Assembly (NCBI GenBank): GCA_934045905.1
Contig: OW203762.1
Coordinates: 46,525,411-46,589,410, forward strand
Length of the DNA: 64,000 nucleotides
Direction: 5' to 3'
DNA from: Leuctra nigra
Taxonomy: Eukaryota; Arthropoda; Insecta; Plecoptera; Leuctridae
The position numbers and the translations under genes are program-made. Positions 46,065-58,000 of the stretch are shown piece after piece (position 1 is the first letter of the stretch; each line of letters opens with the position of its first letter). The notes under the pieces were generated by a model. The model had not been told where the DNA came from and did not search any database. It saw nothing but the letters and a program-made list of their open reading frames with translations.

Positions 46065-49000
46065 ATGGCATCTTCACAGTCTCTTGGGCACACGCTGTCT
46101 GAATTGCTGCAGTCTCAAGATGTTAAAGGTCGTTTACTCGGTTATCCCTATCATTGAATTTCTTACATCTATACCTATTGGAATGGAGCGAGTTTTGCTC
46201 CTGTGGTTGGTTGTACTATGCTCCAATTTATACCCTAGGTACAGTCAAGGCAAGGCATGTTTGAACTCTCAACAGAATGTGCTGATCGTCAGTTATTCTG
46301 CTGCACTGCGATCAGATAACTTTGCCCGACAAACGATCGACAACACTTATGAGAGATTAGCATTGACTCGACTTTGTAGTCGATCGACTATGATGTGTCA
46401 ATGTTATTCTCCCATAAAAGATGTCGATCGACTGTTGACAAACGTTAAGGTAAGTTTACAGCTCGGCAACAAGCGCTCGACGCTTTGACGCTAGCCAATC
46501 AGGTGGCTCAGCTCGGACACGCCGGGGCGCCGACCTTGAAACATAAACCATGCTGATCTTTCAAGGTTGGTGCTTCGACGCCTCGAGCTGTAAACGTACC
46601 TTTATACGATCCCAGTGCTGGACCGAGAAAGAGTAAAGAGCGAAGATTTCGTATCGATACACCACGTTACGAATACGATATATCGCGATATCGATACAAT
46701 CCATGTCGATATTTTGAAATCTAATAAAACCTGTTTTTTTCCTTAAATTTCAGTCAGATTTCTTGAAAATATCCCTTTTAAAGACATATTTTTGAAAAAT
46801 TGTATCGATATTTTGATATATCGATACAACTGTCTTAATAATATCGATATATCGTATCGATACAGCATGAAGTAATATATCGACGTATCGATATCTCTTT
46901 GTAGAAATATCGATACACTGACATATTGTGCCCATCTCTTCAGTAGACTCAAGTTGGTTTCAGCCTGGAGCACAGTAGTAGTAGTCAGTGTTCGAGTTGG
47001 GAAATGTGTTATGGGGGGATGGTGTATCGTGGGTAAAACGATACAGTCAGTTAAGGGGGGGGGGGGGGGGGGGGGCTGGACCCCAAGTTTTCACCGCTGG
47101 GCGTTTTTTGGATTTTTGGATTTTGGAGGCTGCAAGATAATGTAATTGCAAGGCGGAAATGGTAAAAGTAAATAATTACCAATTGTAGGGGAGAGTGGGG
47201 CACATTCGGACGATTTTTTTCTTTTGCAGATAAGATTGTTGTTGTAAAGAGAAATGAATTTATTTTTGTTGTTTATATAAGTTCAATCTATTACCTTTAA
47301 ATTGCTTTCTAAGCAATTTTGTAAATATTTATATTTACATATAATAATTGCATTTTTAAAAAATACTTTTTTGTCCGAATGTGCCCCACCGGTGGGGCAG
47401 ATTCGGACATAACGTAATTTGCATTGAAAAACAATTAAAAACGAAACTCTGTAAGGAGGAAATGAACTCAAACATTCTCTTAATCAACAATCCTTATAAT
47501 TACATTTATTTCTTGTAATATTTACTTCAAATTTCATAATTGAACCACTTCTTTATGACTAGGTCTCAACGGTTAATTCCTACATAAATGTCCTTTTTGA
47601 CTGGATGAATATTATTCCAGGAATCATCTTTCTTGTGTAAATACATAATTTCAAAGAAAGATCTACCAAACCATGCTGTAAAAATCGACTTGTAAAAATA
47701 GCATATAAATAGCATGTCCGAATGTGCCCCCTAGAGATTGTCCGAATGTGCCCCAAACGCATTGGAAAGAAAAATATTTTTTCCTGATGAGGGTAGGTGC
47801 TTCAAGTTTCAGGTTAGGGGCTTAATAGATTGCTAAAAGTATTGATTTAATGAATGTATGAAGTCAAAACAAATAACTGTCATCACCTAATAGATATTAT
47901 TACAATATAAAACAGTTCAAATTTACTTTTGGCATCAAAAAGTGACTTTTCGCTGTAATTTCTGCTGTGTTACAGCTGCTCTTCTCAAACTACATAGGAA
48001 CAAGGTACACACTGCTACCAACTTTCTGTATTTATTTGAAATTTTTACATATATGTTTAGGCTGGAAAATCAAGCTGTCCAAATGTGCCCCCTGTCCGAA
48101 TGTGCCCCCCTCTCCCCTACCATGCCAATTGTTACAAGTTCAAAGTTCAATAAATAATTAAAAGTAACCTGTCAATACTCTAACTGAATCTATTTACAGA
48201 AGGCTGTGCCTAGTAATATGAATTCTGGCGCCAACACACGTAGAAGTCAATTATGTTTAATGGGGGGATGGTTTTGTCCCTAAATTCATTATGGGGGGAT
48301 GGTCATGCCCATAAATTCGTTATGGGGGGATGCCATCCCCCCGCATCCCCCCCCCCCCCCCTCCAATTCGAACACTGGCAGTAGTGCCAACAAGAAACAC
48401 AAAATATCCCTAAACCTCCTTCCTGGAGCAGAAAAATGTATTTGATATGGTAATGTTAAAATAACTAGGGGACAAACTTCAATAACAAAATTTATAAATA
48501 TTATCAATTACATTTTTTTCTAAAATATAATTTTAATTACCTAGTTAACGTTTGCTCTATAAAAATTACCATTTACCTACATTTTAAATACCTATGTATA
48601 AAAGTGCATATAAGTTACAATACATTTAATTCACAAAACTACTGCTAGGGACAGCCATGGTAATGTTAATGAGTGTGAGTGTACAGTACGGCTTGGCTGG
48701 GTGGAGCGACCACTCCACTAGATTAGGCTCTATTTCAATTAAAAACATATTTATGGAATAATTTTATCAAGTTTATTAGATGTTAGTTTTACATAGAATA
48801 CATCATGTTCTTTGATTTCCCCCCAAAAGAAATAAAGTAAAATGAACCAGAAAATTTTTGTGGCTGTGTGACACAGAATCAATAGTTTCTTGAGAATGAC
48901 CCATTTGTTCTTCTAGATGAGGTAAAAGATTGGAAACTACTGGGTCAAGAGCAGGACAGGAGTCTGCTGATCAGCTGCAATTTGACGCTGGCAATCTCTG

Positions 49001-52000
49001 GAAGTAAGACTGCCAATCAGCAAACATGGCTTGCAAGATTTCACAGAGAAAACAACACATTGCAAATCCTCTATAAATTCCAGAACATCACAAATGTAAT
49101 TCAAGCTACTATCAACTCCAATCATTCCTTACTAGGTAAGTTACTAGTTCTGTGACATCTCCCACTTATTTAGGTACTCATTAATTGAGTGAGCGAAGCA
49201 TTCATTTACATTACTTCGGGAGGTGCTCATAACTCATCTCTGTTTTTTTTTGTATGCCAGTTGCACTTTGTTAATTCCAAAATGTAGCAAAATTTGTTTC
49301 CTTTTTATTACTGACACATATCCCATCCTGAACCAACAGACGAGCAATGTCAGTTGCTTGACTCTATAATGGATTCAAAATGTAACATTCCCATTATAAT
49401 GGCTGGCAGAAAAATATTTTAACAATCAATGTAGGTAGGTAGGTAGTTAGCTACTCGAAAATAATATGAAATCTTTTTTATTACCTATATTATTCATCAG
49501 CAATACTTAGTTTAAAAGGACTCTGCTTTGAGTAGGTAATTGTGTTTTAATCACAGTCTAGACTGCTCTCATTTCAAAGCTTTGCAAGAAGTGTTTTCCT
49601 AATAATAAATAAATATCGCGACCCTGCTTCCAACTATTGTCGGGTCAGGGGGTGGGATGATCCCACCAATGTTCTAGGGCACTTGTGTTCTCAGAGCCGA
49701 CTTGCCAAGTCCGACACTCCACACTTATTCAATCTCTTCTTCCAGTTCTTCAGCCTCCTCTCTTTCCACCAGCTCCCTCCATCTCTCTCTGTCTTCCCAC
49801 CACTTCTCTGTTGTAATTACTCCCCAACACTCTCCTCTTTCTTCTGCAGCTGCCTCTATTCCGTTGATCCATTTAGTTCTAGGTCTTCCTGCCTTTCTTC
49901 TGCCACCCATGGCTGCACGCTCTGCCTCTCTACATGGTATCCTCTCTTTTCCCATCCTCTTCATATGTCCGTACCATCTTAGCCTCTCTTTTCCAAGTTT
50001 AAATCTAAGAGATTCCACTTCTAGGTCCTTTCTAATCTTTGCACTCCTCACCTTGTCCATCTTCGTCACTCCTGCCACACTTCTCAGGAACTTCATTTCT
50101 GCAGCCTGCATCTTCATTTCTTCTTTCCCTCCCATTGGCCAAGTTACTGCTGCATATATTAAGATTGGTACAAAGTAGGTTTTGTACAGTAATATCTTAC
50201 ACCTCTGTGGTACATCTTCATTCCATAGTAGCTTCCTTACACTCTGGTAAAACACTTCTGCTGCTCTCACCCTCCTCTCGATCTCCCTGTCCACCTTTCC
50301 ATCCTTTGCCAATACACTGCCTAGATATTTAAACTCGTCTTTTTCTGTAAGTTCCTCTCCTCGCATCTGCATCCGGCACCGTGTCTTCTGTTGCCTTTCC
50401 ATAACCATGGTTTCGCTTTTTTCTCTACTGATTTCTAGTCCATATTTTGCTGTCACTTCTTCCCACCTGTTGAGTTTCTCTTTCAACTCTTCCTCGGTCT
50501 CTGCCCACACAAGAACGTCGTCTGCATATATGAGTGTGCGGGTGTCCTCTTGGTCCTCCGGCTCGACCTCTCTCAGCATCTCATCCATTACTACTGTAAA
50601 TAATGTTGGTGACAATACACTCCCTTGCTTCAGTCCCTCCCTCACTTCGAACCAGTCCGTTTTTCCCACTCCCGTCTGCACGCAACTACTGTTCTTCTTA
50701 TACATACTTTGGATTCTTTGTATCACTCCACTGTCCACACCCTTCTTCTCTAGGCACCGCCACACTTCTTCTCTTGGCATTCTGTCGTACGCCTTTACCA
50801 GGTCCAGGAATATCATTCTCATCCCGTTCCCTTTCTCCCATCGGTCTTCCATGATTTGTCTCACTGCAAATCATGGAAGACCGATGGGATGGTATTATAT
50901 TCCATATATATGGTATAATATTCCTAATATTTTACTTTATTTTATATTCTAGTGTATGTCATCAAAGAGAAAGTTCTGGAGGTGACCAACAGAGATTCCC
51001 GGCAGTCGGCGTGGATTGAAGTATACAAAGCCTTCATGCTGGAAGTGAACGCAACTCCTCCGCAGGTTCCAAGAGATCTGGGATTTGAGAGATCTCGCCA
51101 AATCATGACTCAGTTCCTGTACCGAAAGAAAGAAGGAACGGGGACTCAGAAATTTCTCATCCTTATTCATCAAGAGTGTAGGTAGCACTAGCTTCTGTTC
51201 TTATTAGGTACTAGGAAAACGCTCTGAGTAACGCGTTGATGAGCGAGCACGGATACTCGCAACACCTCGAACCGAAATTATGTTTATCGAAAATGTCATT
51301 AAAAGCCAATAATTCTTGAATTTCGTCACAGACTTGTATAAATATCTCCAAAATTTCCAAAAATATTGGTCCCAATAACCTTGCTAAGTTTTAAGTTGAT
51401 CGATTAAACCTTTGATTGAACGGTTCCTTGTTAAGTTTCAAAAATCACAGGATATCTTTCAAAACATATACCTGGGACCACTCATATGATATGATATTAC
51501 TGTGGACACAATATCAGATCAATCTGTTAAACGGTCATTATTAGTTTCATTTCGTTTGAAACTTTCTGCTCTAACTACCTTGCCTTGAACTAAAGATTCG
51601 ATGTCGCCGTGAATTTGACAGCCAACACACAAAATGTCCCTAAAATTACAAAAACTTTTGAAAATAACTACAAATTAGACTGAAAATTGGCAAAAATACC
51701 TTAAATGTTGCTACCAATTACCATGCGAAGTTTTTAGTTGGTCGGTCAATCGGCAATACCCGCTGCACGAGAGCGGGTATTGCGTTGATTGTTTGAGTAT
51801 CTCCTTGCAGCAGTCTGGTCGGGGGTCTCTTTGCTCCTTGATGCTTTATTATTAACGACATTTTGTTTCAACCTTTTAGATTTAGCTTCGTCAGTTTCTT
51901 GATCTTCAATTTCACGCAGACGCTTTTTCGCCTTTATGGCTTTCATTCTAGCAGAAGTCTTTCCATTTTTCGGCATGTTTAAATAGGGATAAGATAGGTA

Positions 52001-55000
52001 ATGAAAAAGTAAGAAGTAGAGTACCTACCTAATTAAAGTACAATAATATTTGTGTGATCAATGTTTGAAATGCACGAAATGTGTGCTCAAAGACGTAATG
52101 TATTCAATGTCGTAATGTTACGAAATGAATCTTGAACAAAACTTCGCAAATATGAAAATAAAGTAATCACCTTTCAACTAATAAGCGAAAGGAATCAAAG
52201 TTCCACACAAAAAACGGATCAGGTAAAATAGTAACTACCTAGTTTAGAAACGGAATGAATCCAACGTTCCACAATTAAAATAAGACAACGTAATGTTTTG
52301 AACTGAATGAATCAAAACTTTCAAAAAAAAATAGCAACCTTCAAGGAAATGTCAGGCTAGACAGAAGCTCAGAAACGGAATAAATCCAACGTTTCCAAGA
52401 AGAAAATAATTTGAAATAATCAATCCCCTGGACAAAAACTGTAGATACCTAATATCTATGCTTTAAAAGCGATTCAATTTTACTAATACCTTCACAAAGT
52501 ACACCAAATTGCCAAAATTATCAACGAAAAGAAGCAAAATGCAGGAGAGATTTGGAATGACGTGTGAACGCTAAAAGAGAACAAACGCCACTCAATGATA
52601 TTATTGAAATGTGAGCTTATGTTTCTAATCCCTCCTGGATGCAAAATCAGCCAAGTAGAAACACGGGAGGCACGGCCATCAGAACTACGAATTGACGAAA
52701 AGACAATCAAGGTCCTTAAAAACTCGAAATGATTTGTTGGAAACTATGATCCAAATTGAATTATTCAAATTTGATCAACTCAATAAACATACAAATATCT
52801 GCTTTTCACTAAAAAACTGTACATACCATCAAAACACTCTTGTACCTAAAGCAAATCAGATTCAGTTGCATTGGAAAGACATTCATTTTCAATGTTTCAT
52901 TTCTGACAGCTATTAAAAATGTCAATAAGTGCATACTTTCTTGACAGATTCAGCTGAAAATTTGTAAAATAAGTGACATTGTTGGTCTTACTGACCATGC
53001 TAAATATGAGTTTGATCACATTTCTCGAAGACCATTTTCATTTTTTAGGCTATCAGGAGATACTTATTTTAACAATGAACCAATGGATGGATTTCAAAAA
53101 AAAATTGGGTCTGCAAACAGAGAAGGTTGTCTTTACATGTGTGCAAAATTTCAGGTCGATCGGTGAAACGGTGCGACTTCCATTGCTTCCTTTAGCATAC
53201 AAAAACAAAAACAAAAAAAAAAACAAAAAAAAAAACAGAGGTCCGTGCTAAAAGAGCCAAATGGAGTCGCTCGCTTCGCTCGCTCAATTATAATATTGTT
53301 TAACGGTGTGTCAACAGCAAGGTCATTTTGCGCACATAATGTAATTCTTCATCCTTGCTATTATTCTTGCTATCTTTGAACCTCATTGCCTTCAGAGCCT
53401 AGAGCATTGGTCTCAAGAAATTACTATTCTGCTGATTACCAATGTCACTCCAGACTTGGAATAATTACAAATCAATATAATATTTTGTAGATATTAATTA
53501 ATATCATTTGGATAGAAATGGTGATAAATGTATGACATTAAAATCCCAGCTTTAGGTATATTGTGTAGAGGTGTGAGGTGGTGCAAAGTTTGTTACAATG
53601 AGCTATGATGATTACGATTGTTACGATGATTCTTCTAATTATTTTACAGCCATTTCCTTGAACCACGTTCAGCTCACACTTAACGCTAACAGTGATTGGG
53701 TAAGCATGGTAAATAAGTTGCTTTGAATGTGGTTAGACTTGGGTTATCTAATTGCTTGTAATTGTCTAGGTGACAGACGGAAATTTTTCTGCAGAGTCGG
53801 TGGTTCGAGCTTTTACATGGGCTCAGTGGAATCCAGTGAGCCAATCACTGTACTACATTCACTACCGCAAGCCGCAGGTGGGGGTGGAGGGGGAGGAACC
53901 AGGTGGAGAGCTTTCCCCCACACTGTCATGCCTACAGTTTCACGATGACCTGCCACATGAAACTGTGGTGAGTTTTACTAGAGCATAGATTTTTCTTTTA
54001 TAGGAGAAAGAATCCTCATAAATAGATGTAGTGCAACATCTTTGACATAGAATCACACAAAGTGTAAGTTTAGGTGGTGCAAGTGCTCGGCCGTTTTAGC
54101 AAATTGAGAGAGAGAAAATTGTTTCATATGTGTGCGTAACTTTAATACGATGTTAACATGATCAGTCTGATTGTATATTGGTAGCCCTATTTCATTTTTG
54201 CTTCGTGTCTTGTTAATTAGGCGCCGGTTATTCATCAAATCCGCGCAAAACTATGAAATTTCCTATACGATTGGAGATCAAACCCGTTAACCAATTGATC
54301 TAGAATTTTAATCATGATTAGATAAAAGACAAACTTAAGCTTGATTTACACGGGTCAATGTATTGATCAATACATTGAATTCAAGAGGCTGTGCACATGA
54401 GCAGAGTCACTTTATCATATCAAAAGTGGCTCCACTGTGTAGAGAACAGCTTACTTCACACTACTAAATTTAAGGTGACGGCAGCAGGGCTTCAAACGTG
54501 AAATCTGCTGCAATGTTAAACTCAGACCAGGTCTATAGAATGAAATGTCAAGGTCAAGTCAAGGTCTATGGATCGTACAGAACAGATACTAGCGCAGCGT
54601 TTTGATAGAAGTACAAACTAGATTTGTTTTGAATCTTACCTCGGTAGGTACAAACCCATGGTCAAACAAGGATTCACTTTTAAATCAACTCCTTCAATAA
54701 TAAATAAAATATCCTTAATGAAATTCCCCGTTCTCGAGTGTTTTCATTCTCTTTTTAAATGAATTAACTGCCTAATAACCTAAGATAACATGCATCTGAC
54801 ATTTCGATCAAAGATTTAATTTTAATTAAAAAAAAAAAAATTAAATTAAATTTATTAAATTTATTATTAAATTTTTTTAGATTTAATTTTACTTGCCTAT
54901 CAATTAATGAAGAGAGATGATGTCCTGGATCTAGTGATAAAACAGTTCCCGTAACTGCCAAATCGTACACTGGCGCTAGTATCCGTTCTGTATTCTCGTC

Positions 55001-58000
55001 CGGGGGTGCATTCCATAGCATTTCCTTCTGCGAGTTCCGCCCGTAATTCGTATTCAAGTGTTTCCATGGTAAAGCATTCATCTGCCGTCACCTTAAATTT
55101 AGTAGTGTGAAGTAAGCTGTTCTCTACACGGTGGTGGCTCTGCTCATGTGCACAGCCTCTTGAATTCAATGTATTGATCAATACATTGACCCGTGTAAAT
55201 CAAGCTTTAGGGTTTTCACTTGGCACATTTTTTAAATTAAATTTCAATCAACTAATTATTACTATTATCAAAGCAAAAAATTAAAAATGTACCAAGTGAT
55301 ATCCCTAAGTTTGTATTTTATCTAATCAGTAATCATAATTAAAAATTCAAATCATTTCGTCAACCCATTTTGTCTACAATCGTAACCAAAAAAGTGCCTG
55401 CAACAAGCGGCAAAATCTCTCGCGCTTGCACCACCTTGACAAATTAAAGAACAAAAACAAATCATCTTTGCAGGTCACGCTTCGATAACTGAACACAAAA
55501 AATATAGTTTAAAAAAACGCGTCCCAATGTATTGGTGTTAATGAGGTATGACATCTGTGTAGCTCAACATCCCGCTGAATCTGCCGCAACTCCTTGCCAA
55601 CCCATGCAGTGTCTATGAAGACGATCCGATCCCGCTGAGATGTCATGACTGCTCCCTCGACCTGCAAGTGGTGTCAGACATGCGCGGACTGGCAGCCATC
55701 TGTCATCACTACCTGTACCAACCCGTGAAGGCCAACCTGACCGCCACGACCGTGCACTTTGCCTACTCGGTAACACTGCTGCATCACGGAGTCGTGATAC
55801 ATTGCGTGGTGCCGGGGATTCCCTGGGCTGATGCCAGGCACATGAAGCCCACCTTCGCTTTGCATGGCGGTACTAACACCACTAACTAACAGTCTAACAC
55901 TCTCTTGCATGTGCCACTACAAACAACAATCTAGTGGAGCAGTCGCTCCTCAAAGCCAAGTCGTACTCTGTATGTACACAAATTTTATTTTCATGCTGTG
56001 TCCTTTATTACAAGGTCAGATTCATAGTAACGTCTTAGCAGTGTTGTCAAAGTTACTTTTAAAATGTAGCAGTGTTACAGTTACAGTTACTTGCTCAAAA
56101 TTCTAACAGTGTTACAGCTACAGTTACTGGGGTTTCAAAAGTAACACCGATACAGTTACTTTTCGAACGAAAAGTATCAGTGTTAAGTTACAGTTACTTT
56201 CATATTGACAGCAGTTACTTTCACAGTTACCTACTTTCAATTTGGAAGCATTTTTCCTTGAATTTTTTTACATTTGAAGGGATTGAATTACGTTGCGATT
56301 GATAACTGACGATAGTGAACAGGGCGGGCAGGTAGGGATGGCACCCGGTAAAATTTACCGGTAAATTAAGGTAAATTTACCGATTATTAATTTACCGGTA
56401 AAAAAAATGGTAAATTTTGTTTTTTGACCTTCTCCAATGTATGAATGGAGATATCAAATTTTAAGTAAAAACTATAAGTAAACATCAGTGTGACAACATT
56501 AGCAGTTAGGCATATTTTACGTTGATTTTTGGTTGTCCTCAATCATTCAGAATGATAACTCCATCCATATACCATTACTTCCAATGTCGGAATCTCTCTT
56601 CAGGTTTGCTTGTTTAGCAGACACAGATTGTAACTTGATCAAATTGGTGGTCGACAATTCCTCTTATGGGAGAATATCACAGGCAGCATGGCATAGCCTA
56701 CACTAGATTGGTCGAATCAATGCTATTCGGCTATATCATCCCTTATCAATATGGAGTATTGTCATTATTAACATTGATTATAGATGAAAGATTTAAACAA
56801 ATCCTGACCAGGTCAACAAAAACAAAGCTCGTTGAGGCACTTATAATATCAAATTTAAATTACTGCGACATCGTTTACGGATCATGCATTTCAAAGAAAG
56901 ATATAGGACGTGTTCAGAAAGTCCAGAATTCTTGTGCCAGGTTTATATTCAATATTAAGAGAAGACACCATATAAGTCCCTACATTCAGAAACTTCATTG
57001 GTTGAAGATGGAAGCAAGAAGGAATCTTCACTTGACATGCGCAACGCACAAGATACTGTTAACAGGAGAACCTAAATATTTGAATGATAAGTTAAGAAGA
57101 AGACAAGATATTCACGGAAGAGATACGCGGTCCAAAGAAAAGCTCGACTTTGGCACTCATCGAGGTACAAAATTTAAGAATTGTTTTTCATATTCAGCCT
57201 CGGTAGCGTATAATGCAACAACTAGGGAAGAGCAGACATTAAGTTTAATACCATTCAAGACACTAGTCAAGAACAAACTCACGCTAATTCAAGAACAAGA
57301 ATTCAAGAACAAGAAGTAATGTGCATTGGAAGACAACAATAAAGATCACACACATCCTGCTGAGAATGTTTTTTCAGTGGTTTTCCCTCAGCTAAAAAAA
57401 GCAAATGCTTGGATGTTTTCTTCCAATATTACCACTGACATTGAAGCACAACTATATGTATAATGACTTTTATGAATAACTTAAGAAGAAATAGGTAAAC
57501 GGTGAAGAGGTGAAGCAGCTGAAGAGAAGAGATGGATGTATGGAAGATCAACGACTCGATTGTTGAATACAGACCAATTGTGTACCTATTTTATGTGCTC
57601 AATAAATTACATTATTATTATTATTAGGTATTGTTATTGTCCTGACTGCGGTAATCTTTGTAAATTGATCAAATAATAAAGTAGGGTAATTTTTGTATTT
57701 GGTACCTATAGTCATGAATTGGTATCTGCCATCATTTTTCAAAATTTACCGCTGACCGGTAAATTTACCAGTAAAATTTACCGGTAAATTTACCGATTTT
57801 TTCAGACCCGGTAAAAGTGCCATCCCTACTGGCCGGACAAGAAAAAAGTCCAGTCCAGCAGCTTTTTTGAAATTTTTTGTCATTTTATGCCTTCTAGAGG
57901 GTTGATTTTTACCATTTTCTAAGGAATCGGACATTTTACATTATTCAATGATGGATTAAATGTAACATGCTACATTTCAGTAAAGTTACTCAAAATTGTA

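Noticed and set aside
46084..46488. 134-codon plus-strand ORF overlapping GSAP exon 1
   Set aside because: Different frame from the GSAP exon, and it runs into a MITE terminal repeat; no family resemblance.
52973..53251. 92-codon plus-strand ORF
   Set aside because: It lies in a degenerate repeat and ends in an AAAAAC low-complexity tract.
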